Positions 56,975 to 64,000 of a DNA stretch of 64,000 bases are shown here, one piece after another. The stretch's first letter is position 1, and every line of letters starts with the position of its first letter. A program made the position numbers and the translations under genes. Source of the stretch: Klebsiella michiganensis (GTDB lineage: Bacteria; Pseudomonadota; Gammaproteobacteria; Enterobacterales; Enterobacteriaceae). Below the pieces are notes generated by a model. It was not told where the DNA came from and ran no database searches. It saw only the letters and a program-made list of their open reading frames with translations. The DNA is taken from the NCBI RefSeq assembly GCF_002925905.1, contig NZ_PRDB01000006.1, forward strand, positions 62,001 to 126,000, in the 5' to 3' direction.

Positions 56975-57883
56975 ATGTCATTTCAGATTAAATTTCACCA
57001 CATTCGGGCCTTCGTTGAGGTCGCGCGCGAAGGAAGTATTCGCGGCGCCAGCCGGGCGTTGGCGATTTCGCAGCCGGCGTTGACCAAAGCGATTAAAGAG
57101 CTGGAAGAGGGGCTCTCCGCGCAGCTGTTTGTGCGCCGTAGCCAGGGGGTGGCGCTGACCGAAAATGGCGAAAGTTTTTATCAACATGCGAGCCTGATCC
57201 TGGAAGAGCTGCGGGTGGCGCAGGATGAATTGCTGCAACGTCAGGGCGAGCAGGCCGGGCAGATTAATATCGGCCTTGGCGCCAGCGTAGCGCGTTCGCT
57301 GATGCCTTCGGTTATTTGCCGCTTTCATCAGCAGCATCCGCTGGTGAAGGTGCGGATTATGGAAGGACAGCTGCTGGCGATGATTAATGAACTGCGTCAG
57401 GGTGAGCTGGATTTCACCATCAATACTTACTATCCCGGCCCCTACGATCATGAATTCAGCTTTGAGAAGCTATTTGAGAAACCTTTCGCGGTATTCGCCC
57501 GCGCCGGTCACCCGGCGGCACACGTCACTTCACTGACCGAGCTGCTCGATCACCACTGGACGATGCCGACGCCGCGCGGCAGCTACTTCAAACAGCTGCA
57601 GGAGATGTTTAACCAGGCCGGACTGGCGCCAAAGGTGGATATCGTTTGTGAGACCTTCTCTTCGTGCATTAGCCTGGTGGTGAAAAGCGATTTTCTCAGC
57701 ATTCTGCCGGTCGAACTTGGCAACGACCCGATGATGGCGGATAAGCTGGTGATGATCCCCATTCGAGAAGCGTTACCCAAAGCCACCTATTTTCTGATTC
57801 AGCGCCGCGATACGCGGCAAACGCCCTTAACCGCGTCATTAATCACGTTGTTTCGTCGTCAGAGCCGACAACTGTTTCCATAA
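56975..57883 (+). CDS. abgR: LysR-family regulator AbgR
   Basis: 302 aa (E. coli 302). Winged helix-turn-helix at the N-terminus (FVEVAREGSIRGASRALAIS and TKAIKELEE, residues 12-45) with the usual QPALTKAI recognition helix, then a two-lobed effector domain. Controls the divergent abgABT operon, presumably with a PABA-glutamate ligand. smrA follows 82 bp downstream. Confidence 0.93.
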   Translation: MSFQIKFHHIRAFVEVAREGSIRGASRALAISQPALTKAIKELEEGLSAQLFVRRSQGVALTENGESFYQHASLILEELRVAQDELLQRQGEQAGQINIGLGASVARSLMPSVICRFHQQHPLVKVRIMEGQLLAMINELRQGELDFTINTYYPGPYDHEFSFEKLFEKPFAVFARAGHPAAHVTSLTELLDHHWTMPTPRGSYFKQLQEMFNQAGLAPKVDIVCETFSSCISLVVKSDFLSILPVELGNDPMMADKLVMIPIREALPKATYFLIQRRDTRQTPLTASLITLFRRQSRQLFP

Positions 57884-57965
57884 TCGCGCAGAGGTGGTTA
57901 AACGCGTTGAGGAGGCGCCGCGAGACGGCTATAGTAACCTCCCGGTAGTAGCTGGAGGAGCGCGC

Positions 57966-58529
57966 ATGAACCTTGACGACAAATCCCTATTTCTTGGCGC
58001 CATGGAGGACGTTCAGCCTCTGAAACATAATCACGACGTTCACTGGCACCCCGCGCGCAATACTCGCGCCGCGCAGCGGATTGATCCCCTGCAGCTGGAT
58101 AACTTTCTGACCACCGGCTATCTCGATATTGTGCCGCTGGCAACCGCCCTTGAGTTTAAGCGGGAAGGTCTGCAAAGCGGCGTACTGGAGAAGCTCCGGC
58201 GCGGCAAATACGGCCAGCAGGCAAGCCTCAATCTGCTGCGCCAGCCGGTGGAGAAGTGCCGACAGAATCTGTTTGCTTTTGTGGTCCAGGCGCAAAAAGA
58301 GGGGCTGCGTAATGTGCTGATCGTGCATGGCAAAGGGCGCGACGATAACGCGCACGCCAATATTATTCGCAGCTACCTGGCGCGCTGGCTGGTGGAACTC
58401 CCGGAAGTCCAGGCGTTCTGCGCGGCGTTACCGCACCACGGCGGCAGCGGCGCCTGCTACGTGGCCCTGCGGAAATCGGCGGAGGCAAAGCAGGAAAACT
58501 GGGAGCGCCACGCCAAGCATAGCCGCTAG
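57966..58529 (+). CDS. smrA: Smr-domain endonuclease SmrA
   Basis: 187 aa, the E. coli length (YdaL). C-terminal Smr domain with LNLLRQPVEKCRQ (the LDLHG variant) and GLRNVLIVHGKGRDD, HHGGSGACYVALRK. Family members nick branched or damaged DNA or cleave RNA. ATG 57966 (MNLDDKSLFL) with GGAGGAG upstream was chosen over an open frame to 57894. Its stop overlaps the convergent pcaR stop by 4 bp. Confidence 0.94.
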   Translation: MNLDDKSLFLGAMEDVQPLKHNHDVHWHPARNTRAAQRIDPLQLDNFLTTGYLDIVPLATALEFKREGLQSGVLEKLRRGKYGQQASLNLLRQPVEKCRQNLFAFVVQAQKEGLRNVLIVHGKGRDDNAHANIIRSYLARWLVELPEVQAFCAALPHHGGSGACYVALRKSAEAKQENWERHAKHSR

Positions 58530-59332
58530 CGCATCAGCAGCGTCAGTTCCCGGGCTGCTTTCTGTAGCTCGGGTAACACCCGCTCCAGCATCTCGTGCGT
58601 GGAGACCTGTCCGGCGTGTACGCCGACGTTCAGCGCAGCCTGAATCTGCCCCTGAGGGTTAAACAGCGGTACCGCCAGCGAGCGCAGCCCCATCTCGAGC
58701 TCCTGATCGTTAAGCGCGTAGCCCTGCTGGTGCACGCGCTTAAGTTCGGTACGCAGCTTCGCAACCGAATCAACGGTTTGCGGGGTATAGCGAATCATCG
58801 TGACCCGGCCCAGCATATCGTTCAGCTTCTCCTCCGGCTGATAGCTCAGCAGCACGCGTCCCATGGAGGTCGCCCAGGCGGGCAGGCGGCTGCCGATGTC
58901 GAGATCGATGGTCATAATGCGCGAACTCGACGCGCGAGCGATATAAAGAATGTCGTCGCCGTCGAGAGTGGCGATGGAGCAGGACTCATTGAGCATTTCG
59001 CTTAAATGCTTCAGCACCGGCTGCGCCGAACGCGCCAGCGGCGTGGAGGCAAGCCAGGCGTGGCCCAGCGCCAGAATTTTCGGTCGCAGCTGGAAATTTT
59101 TACCATCTTCGGCGTAAACAAAGCCCAGTTTGCTCAGCGTATACAGGCAGCGGCGCACCGCCGCGCGCGGAATGCCGGTCTTTTGGCTGATCTGCGAAAT
59201 TGAGAGCAGCGGGCGCTGCGGAGTAAACGCCTGGATCACCTCCAGCCCGCGCGCCAGCGAAGCCATAAAGTTCGGATCGCCCTTAAACGGATCGCTATCG
59301 CCCGTCAGTAAATCATCTGGATGCTTCTCCAT
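58526..59332 (-). CDS. pcaR: IclR-family regulator PcaR of the beta-ketoadipate pathway
   Basis: 268 aa. N-terminal winged helix-turn-helix (ISQISQKTGIPRAAVRRCLYTL, about 47-68) and the IclR effector domain. It is of the PcaR/PcaU/PobR branch, as seen from SLARGLEVIQAFTP at the start and GRVLLSYQP. It is divergent from pcaI, with three copies of a 12-15 bp repeat between them, so it should control pcaIJFBD with beta-ketoadipate as the usual inducer for PcaR. Convergent and overlapping with smrA. Confidence 0.9.
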   Translation of the reverse strand: MEKHPDDLLTGDSDPFKGDPNFMASLARGLEVIQAFTPQRPLLSISQISQKTGIPRAAVRRCLYTLSKLGFVYAEDGKNFQLRPKILALGHAWLASTPLARSAQPVLKHLSEMLNESCSIATLDGDDILYIARASSSRIMTIDLDIGSRLPAWATSMGRVLLSYQPEEKLNDMLGRVTMIRYTPQTVDSVAKLRTELKRVHQQGYALNDQELEMGLRSLAVPLFNPQGQIQAALNVGVHAGQVSTHEMLERVLPELQKAARELTLLMR

Positions 59333-59385
59333 TCTCTTCTCCGTATTTGCCGTCGATCACATTCTTTCGCTAAACATACACGATG

Positions 59386-59483
59386 TTCGATTATCGCACC
59401 ATATTTCGATTATCGCCCTTGACCAGCATCGTTAAGCGGGTCACATTTTGTGCGAACAACGAATAAAAGTGCGATTACCGCAC
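59386..59483. promoter_or_regulatory. PcaR operator region with three repeats
   Basis: TTCGATTATCGC occurs twice (59386-59397 and 59405-59416, 19 bp apart start to start) and a related TGCGATTACCGC at 59470-59481, which extends to a 15-bp palindrome GTGCG-ATTAC-CGCAC. IclR-type regulators of this branch use palindromic plus direct repeats, so this region most likely regulates both pcaR and the pca operon. Confidence 0.75.
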
Positions 59484-59499
59484 ATACAGGAGCGACCTG

Positions 59500-60186
59500 A
59501 TGATTGATAAAAGCGTGTCGACGCTACGTGATGCCATCGCCGGGATCCACGACGGGGCGACCATAATGATTGGCGGTTTTGGCCCCGCCGGGCAGCCGAC
59601 GTACCTGATAGATGCTCTGATAGAACAGGGGGCCCGTGATTTAACCATTATCAATAACAATGCGGGCAACGGCGAAGTCGGCCTGGCGGCGCTGCTGAAG
59701 GCCGGTCGGGTGCGAAAAATGATCTGTTCGTTCCCACGTCAGGTTGATTCGCAGATTTTCGATGACCTTTATCGCCGCGGTAAAGTTGAGCTGGAGCTGG
59801 TACCGCAGGGCAACCTCGCGGCGCGGATCCAGGCGGCAGGCGCGGGCCTCGGCGCGGTGTTTACCCCCACCGGCTACGGCACGCCGCTGGCGGAGGGGAA
59901 AGAGACCCGCGAAATCGACGGGCGTCATTACGTGCTCGAATACCCCATCAGGGCCGACTTCGCGTTGATCAAAGCCCACCAGGGCGACCGCTGGGGAAAC
60001 CTGGTTTATCGCAAAGCGGCGCGCAACTTCGGCCCGATTATGGCGACCGCCGCGAAAACCACCATTGTAGAAGTTTCGCAGCTGGTGCCCTTGGGCGATC
60101 TCGACCCGGAAAGCATCATTACCCCGGGCATTTTTGTGCAGCGCGTCTACTCCCTGGAAAACCTGATTGCCGCTAAAAGCGCCTGA
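59500..60186 (+). CDS. pcaI: 3-Oxoadipate CoA-transferase subunit A
   Basis: 228 aa, the usual length. Family I CoA-transferase alpha subunit: GGFGPAGQPTYLIDAL (glycine loop), NNNAGNGEVGLA, and the PTGYGTPLAEGKE coenzyme segment. With PcaJ it moves CoA from succinyl-CoA to 3-oxoadipate. Its stop is followed by pcaJ after a 10-bp spacer. First gene of the operon. Confidence 0.95.
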   Translation: MIDKSVSTLRDAIAGIHDGATIMIGGFGPAGQPTYLIDALIEQGARDLTIINNNAGNGEVGLAALLKAGRVRKMICSFPRQVDSQIFDDLYRRGKVELELVPQGNLAARIQAAGAGLGAVFTPTGYGTPLAEGKETREIDGRHYVLEYPIRADFALIKAHQGDRWGNLVYRKAARNFGPIMATAAKTTIVEVSQLVPLGDLDPESIITPGIFVQRVYSLENLIAAKSA

Positions 60187-60196
60187 GGAACTCTTA

Positions 60197-60853
60197 ATGC
60201 AAAAACTGACTCGCGATGAGATGGCCCAGCGCGTGGCCCGCGATATTCCCGAAGGCGCTTACGTCAATCTGGGGATCGGCTTGCCCACCCGCATCGCCAA
60301 CTATCTTCCTGCCGATAAAGAAATCTTCCTGCACAGCGAAAACGGCCTGCTGGGGATGGGGCCGAAACCGCTGCCGGGGGAAGAGGATCCGGAGCTGATT
60401 AACGCCGGGAAAGAGTATGTGACTCTGCTCAACGGCGGCTGCTACTTTCACCACGGCGACTCCTTCGCCATGATGCGCGGCGGGCACCTCGATATCTGCG
60501 TGCTTGGCGCTTACCAGGTTTCCGCCAGCGGCGATCTGGCGAACTGGAGTACCGGCGCGCCCGACGCCATTCCTGCCGTCGGCGGAGCGATGGATCTGGC
60601 CATTGGCGCTCGTCAGGTCTTCGTGATGATGGATCACCTGACCCGCGACGGGGAGTGCAAGCTGGTAGAGCACTGCACCTATCCGCTGACCGGCGTCGGC
60701 TGCGTCAGCCGTATCTACACCGACCTGGCGGTCATCGATATCAGCGAAAGCGGCCCGGTGGTGCGGGAAATCTTTAATGGCCTCTCTTTTGAGGAACTGC
60801 AGCGCATCACGCCGGTGGCGCTGACTTTTGCACAACTGGCGGAAAGCGCGTAA
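60197..60853 (+). CDS. pcaJ: 3-Oxoadipate CoA-transferase subunit B
   Basis: 218 aa. The beta subunit with the catalytic Glu 48 in the SENGLLGMGP motif, GIGLPTRIANYLP before it and the conserved GGAMDLAIGA segment. ATG 60197 has GAGGAA 7 bases upstream; the frame start at 60167 lies inside pcaI. pcaF follows 10 bp later. Confidence 0.95.
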   Translation: MQKLTRDEMAQRVARDIPEGAYVNLGIGLPTRIANYLPADKEIFLHSENGLLGMGPKPLPGEEDPELINAGKEYVTLLNGGCYFHHGDSFAMMRGGHLDICVLGAYQVSASGDLANWSTGAPDAIPAVGGAMDLAIGARQVFVMMDHLTRDGECKLVEHCTYPLTGVGCVSRIYTDLAVIDISESGPVVREIFNGLSFEELQRITPVALTFAQLAESA

Positions 60854-60863
60854 GGAACCTATG

Positions 60864-62066
60864 ATGAATCAGGCATTTATCTGTGATGCGGTGCGGACGC
60901 CGTTCGGCCGCTTTGGCGGTACCCTGGCCACCCTGCGCGCCGACGATCTGGCGGCGCTGCCGCTGAAAGCGCTGCTGGAGCGCAATCCGGGACTCGATCC
61001 GGCGCGTATTGATGATGTGATTTACGGCTGCGCTAACCAGGCGGGGGAAGATAACCGCAACGTCGCGCGCATGGCGCTGCTGCTGGCCGGTCTGCCGGAA
61101 AGCGTACCGGGCAGTACCGTAAACCGCCTGTGCGGTTCCAGCCTTGATGCGATCGGTATCGCAGCGCGCGCGATTAAAAGCGGCGAAACTCAGCTGATGA
61201 TCGCCGGCGGCGTGGAGAGCATGTCGCGCGCGCCTTTTGTGATGGGCAAGGCCGAAAGCGCCTTTAGCCGCACGATGCGGATGGAAGATACCACCATCGG
61301 CTGGCGCTTCATTAACCCGCAGATGAAAGCGCTGTACGGCGTGGATTCGATGCCGGAAACGGCGGAAAACGTGGCGGACGATTTCGCCATTTCGCGGGAG
61401 GACCAGGATGCGTTTGCGCTTCGCAGCCAGCTGCGTACGGCGGCGGCGCAGGAGGCCGGACGCTTTGCCGACGAGCTGATTGCCGTCTCGGTGCCGCAGC
61501 GTAAGGGCGAACCGCTACTCTTTAGCCGCGATGAGCACCCGCGCAGCACCACGGCGGAGGCGCTGGCCAGGCTGCGCGGCGTGGTGCGCGCCGACGGTAC
61601 GGTGACGGCAGGTAATGCTTCCGGAGTCAACGACGGCGCCTGCGCGCTGCTGCTTGCCAGCGAGCAGGCGCTGGCCGCCAATGATTTACAGCCGCTCGCC
61701 CGCGTGGTGGGCGTCGCGACGGCTGGGGTGGCGCCGCGTATTATGGGATTTGGCCCAGCGCCGGCGGTACGTAAGGTGCTGGCGCAAACCGGGCTAACGC
61801 TTGGGCAGATGGACGTCATTGAACTGAATGAGGCCTTTGCCGCTCAGGCGCTGGCGGTCACGCGCGATCTGGGTCTGCCCGACGATGCGGCGCACGTCAA
61901 CCCTAACGGCGGCGCGATAGCCCTCGGACATCCGCTGGGCGCCTCCGGCGGCCGTCTGGCAATGACCGCGGCGTACCAGCTGCGCCGTACCGGCGGGCGC
62001 TATGCGCTGTGCACCATGTGTATCGGCGTCGGTCAGGGGATCGCGCTGATTATAGAACGCGTTTAA
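60864..62066 (+). CDS. pcaF: 3-Oxoadipyl-CoA thiolase
   Basis: 400 aa, the usual PcaF length. It splits 3-oxoadipyl-CoA to succinyl-CoA and acetyl-CoA. Acceptor Cys 90 is in [11 protein letters not shown], the catalytic His in [14 protein letters not shown] and the second Cys in [11 protein letters not shown]. Two adjacent ATGs exist (60861 and 60864); 60864 gives better spacing from AAGGA and the [14 protein letters not shown] start seen in other PcaF. pcaB starts 9 bp later. Confidence 0.95.
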   Translation: MNQAFICDAVRTPFGRFGGTLATLRADDLAALPLKALLERNPGLDPARIDDVIYGCANQAGEDNRNVARMALLLAGLPESVPGSTVNRLCGSSLDAIGIAARAIKSGETQLMIAGGVESMSRAPFVMGKAESAFSRTMRMEDTTIGWRFINPQMKALYGVDSMPETAENVADDFAISREDQDAFALRSQLRTAAAQEAGRFADELIAVSVPQRKGEPLLFSRDEHPRSTTAEALARLRGVVRADGTVTAGNASGVNDGACALLLASEQALAANDLQPLARVVGVATAGVAPRIMGFGPAPAVRKVLAQTGLTLGQMDVIELNEAFAAQALAVTRDLGLPDDAAHVNPNGGAIALGHPLGASGGRLAMTAAYQLRRTGGRYALCTMCIGVGQGIALIIERV

Positions 62067-62075
62067 GGAGCCATA

Positions 62076-63428
62076 ATGAGTTTGTTGACCCCGATGATGC
62101 GCACCAGTCCGCTGACCGCCTGGTTCAGCGATGCGCAGCGGGTACAGGGGATGCTGGATTTTGAAGCCGCGCTGGCTCGCGCTCAGGTCGAATGCGGCCT
62201 CGTGCCGCAGGCGGCGCTTAATCCCATTATTGAGAGTTGCCGGCACGAAAACATCGACTTCTCCGCGCTGGGGCAGGCCGCCGCCAGCGCCGGGAATCTG
62301 GCGATCCCGCTGGTCAAACAGCTGACCGCGCGGGTTAAACAACGGGATGACGCGGCGGCGCGCTACGTACACTGGGGGGCGACCAGCCAGGATGCTATCG
62401 ACACCGGCTTTATCCTGCAACTGCGCGGCGCGCTGGCGGAAACGGACTCCCTGCTGCAGCAACTGCTCGACGCGTTAGCCCATCAGGCGGCGCGCTATCA
62501 GGATACGGTGATGGCCGGGCGTACCTGGATGCAGCATGCGCTGCCGGTCACCTTCGGTCTGAAACTGGCCGGGACGCTGGATGCGCTGCTGCGCTGGCAG
62601 GTGCGTCTGCGAGAGATGCGCTCAAGGGTGCTGGCGCTGCAGTTTGGCGGCGCGGCGGGCACCCTCGATTCCCTTAAAACGCAGGCGCCGCGGATCGCCG
62701 GCGCGCTGGCGAAAACCCTCGACCTGCAGCTTCCGGACGCGCCGTGGCACAGCCAGCGCGACCGGCTGCTGGAGGTGGGGGCATGGTACGCGGGCGTCTG
62801 CGGCACGCTGGGTAAATTCGCCAATGATTTTTCTCTGCTGATGCAAACCGAGGTTGCAGAGGTGGGTGAACCGGTCGCCGAAGGACGCGGCGGATCGTCT
62901 ACCATGCCGCACAAACGCAATCCCATCTCCTGCGCCGCTATTTTGACCGCCGCCCAGCGTACGCCCGGACTGGTGGCAACGCTCTATGCCGGGCAGATCC
63001 AGCAGCACGAGCGGGCGCTGGGCGGCTGGCAGGCGGAGTGGGAAACGCTGCCGGAGCTGATAACCCTCGTCGGCGGCGCGCTGGCGCAGAGCGAAGCGCT
63101 GGTCCGCGATATGCAGGTCTTCCCGCATAAGATGCGCACCGACCTCGATATCACCCATGGCCTGATTATGGCCGAGGCCGTCACTCTGGCGCTGGCGGAG
63201 TTTGTCGGCAAAGCCGAGGCTCATCACCGGGTTGAGGCGCTGTGTCGCCAGGCGCTGGATGCGTCACGTTCGCTGTTAAGCGTGCTGGAAACCGATCCGC
63301 TGGTCAGCGAGCATCTCTCCGCCAGCCGCTTAACCCAACTGCTGGACCCGACAACGGCGACCGGCAGCTCAGCACTCTTCGTGCGCCAGGTTGTGGCGCG
63401 CTATAAGGAGCAACGTTATGAATGTTGA
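62076..63428 (+). CDS. pcaB: 3-Carboxy-cis,cis-muconate cycloisomerase
   Basis: 450 aa, of the fumarase/aspartase superfamily with the signature GSSTMPHKRNP near residues 274-284 and VHWGATSQDAIDTG earlier. It closes the lactone ring of 3-carboxymuconate in protocatechuate breakdown. Its 3' end overlaps pcaD by 11 bp. AAGGAG lies just before the ATG. Confidence 0.94.
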   Translation: MSLLTPMMRTSPLTAWFSDAQRVQGMLDFEAALARAQVECGLVPQAALNPIIESCRHENIDFSALGQAAASAGNLAIPLVKQLTARVKQRDDAAARYVHWGATSQDAIDTGFILQLRGALAETDSLLQQLLDALAHQAARYQDTVMAGRTWMQHALPVTFGLKLAGTLDALLRWQVRLREMRSRVLALQFGGAAGTLDSLKTQAPRIAGALAKTLDLQLPDAPWHSQRDRLLEVGAWYAGVCGTLGKFANDFSLLMQTEVAEVGEPVAEGRGGSSTMPHKRNPISCAAILTAAQRTPGLVATLYAGQIQQHERALGGWQAEWETLPELITLVGGALAQSEALVRDMQVFPHKMRTDLDITHGLIMAEAVTLALAEFVGKAEAHHRVEALCRQALDASRSLLSVLETDPLVSEHLSASRLTQLLDPTTATGSSALFVRQVVARYKEQRYEC

Positions 63429-64000
63429 TTATCAGATAGATGGGCCGCAAGACGCGCCGGTCATCGTTCTCTCTAACTCGCTGGGCACTACCCGGGCGAT
63501 GTGGCAGCCGCAGCTTGAGGCGTTAACGCAGCATTTTCGCGTGCTGCGCTACGATACCCACGGCCATGGTGCCACCCGTAAAAACGGTAAAGTGACGCTG
63601 GCGCAGCTCGGCGAAGATGTGATTGCGCTGCTCGATCATCTTAATATCGCTAAAGCCTGGTTCTGCGGGATTTCAATGGGCGGCCTGACCGGCCTGTGGC
63701 TGGGGCGCTTTGCCCCTGAACGTTTTCAGGGGCTGGTCGTTGCCAACACCGCTGCGCGTATTGGCGACCAGGCCGGCTGGCTGTCGCGTGCCCGCACGGT
63801 GCGTCAGGAAGGGATGGCAGTGGTCGCCGCAGGCGCCGCGGACCGCTGGTTTACCCACGCATTTCGCCAGAAGACGCCGGAAGTGGTGGAGGCGTTGTGT
63901 CACCAACTGACCCATATCGATGCTGAAGGCTATGCGGCCTGCTGCGAAGCGCTGGCCGCCGCCGATCTGCGTGGAGAGGTCGCGCAGATCGCGATTCCGG
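63418..64000 (+). CDS. pcaD: 3-Oxoadipate enol-lactonase (3' truncated by window)
   Basis: 194 residues are visible before the right edge. Alpha/beta hydrolase: YDTHGHG (about 45-51), nucleophile Ser 86 in GISMGG, and the family lid region. It hydrolyses 3-oxoadipate enol-lactone to 3-oxoadipate. It overlaps pcaB by 11 bp. The catalytic His and Asp would be near or beyond the edge. pcaC or further genes probably follow. Confidence 0.92.
   Translation, partial: MNVDYQIDGPQDAPVIVLSNSLGTTRAMWQPQLEALTQHFRVLRYDTHGHGATRKNGKVTLAQLGEDVIALLDHLNIAKAWFCGISMGGLTGLWLGRFAPERFQGLVVANTAARIGDQAGWLSRARTVRQEGMAVVAAGAADRWFTHAFRQKTPEVVEALCHQLTHIDAEGYAACCEALAAADLRGEVAQIAIP

Noticed and set aside
57884-57965. McaS small RNA, which in E. 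coli lies between abgR and smrA
   Set aside because: The gap here is only 82 bp and shows no terminator, so McaS does not fit.

Overview
The window is a gene-dense, roughly 55-60% GC stretch of an enterobacterial chromosome. Most proteins are close to their Escherichia coli K-12 counterparts in length and sequence. The gene complement suggests Klebsiella or Raoultella: the uid locus that E. coli carries between malI and ydgA is missing, a beta-ketoadipate (pca) operon follows abgR-smrA, and there are several extra accessory genes. The genus is inferred from remembered synteny, not from a search. A Ter site abutting tus (about 34.25 kb) places the window in the replication terminus region.

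Layout. 0-8 kb: an unidentified partial gene, slyB with a PhoP-type box, anmK, mliC, pdxH, an ERIC-like repeat, tyrS, pdxY, gstA and dtpA. 8.5-15.7 kb, all minus strand: nth, rsxEGDCBA (electron-transport complex reducing SoxR), ydgK and cnu. 15.9-20 kb: a GH1 6-phospho-beta-glycosidase gene inserted between cnu and the small gene blr, then ydgJ and add. 20-23 kb: a block not found here in E. coli, with an orphan NlpA-type lipoprotein, yedF-yedE (sulfur or selenium related) and ydfZ behind an FNR-type promoter. 23-34.3 kb: malY-malX/malI with two MalI operators, ydgA, manA, fumA, fumC and tus.

34.3-42 kb is the most rearranged part. The two-component pair rstA/rstB, contiguous in E. coli, is split by about 3.8 kb carrying a VIT-family metal transporter gene, a glutathione-peroxidase gene and a GAF-GGDEF(degenerate)-EAL gene. 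Between rstA and ydgC lies about 1.7 kb of AT-rich DNA with one plausible orphan ORF, several hairpins and two FNR-like boxes. 42-51.9 kb: ydgC, folM, ydgI, ydgH, pntAB, ydiH, uspE, fnr and ogt. 52 kb: two short ORFs with good ribosome binding sites. 52.4-58.5 kb: abgT-abgB-abgA with divergent abgR (p-aminobenzoyl-glutamate use), then smrA. 58.5-64 kb: pcaR divergent from pcaI-pcaJ-pcaF-pcaB-pcaD, cut by the window edge.

Functional themes are redox and oxygen adaptation (rsx, fnr, ydfZ, pntAB, fumA/fumC, gpx), carbon and folate-fragment scavenging (malXY, GH1, abg, pca) and envelope functions (slyB, mliC, ydgH, blr). I found no CRISPR array, tRNA, rRNA, prophage or intact insertion sequence. 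The clearest leads for something new are the split rstAB locus with a structured leader in front of the VIT gene, the AT-rich FNR-box region, and the small ORF pair at 52 kb.
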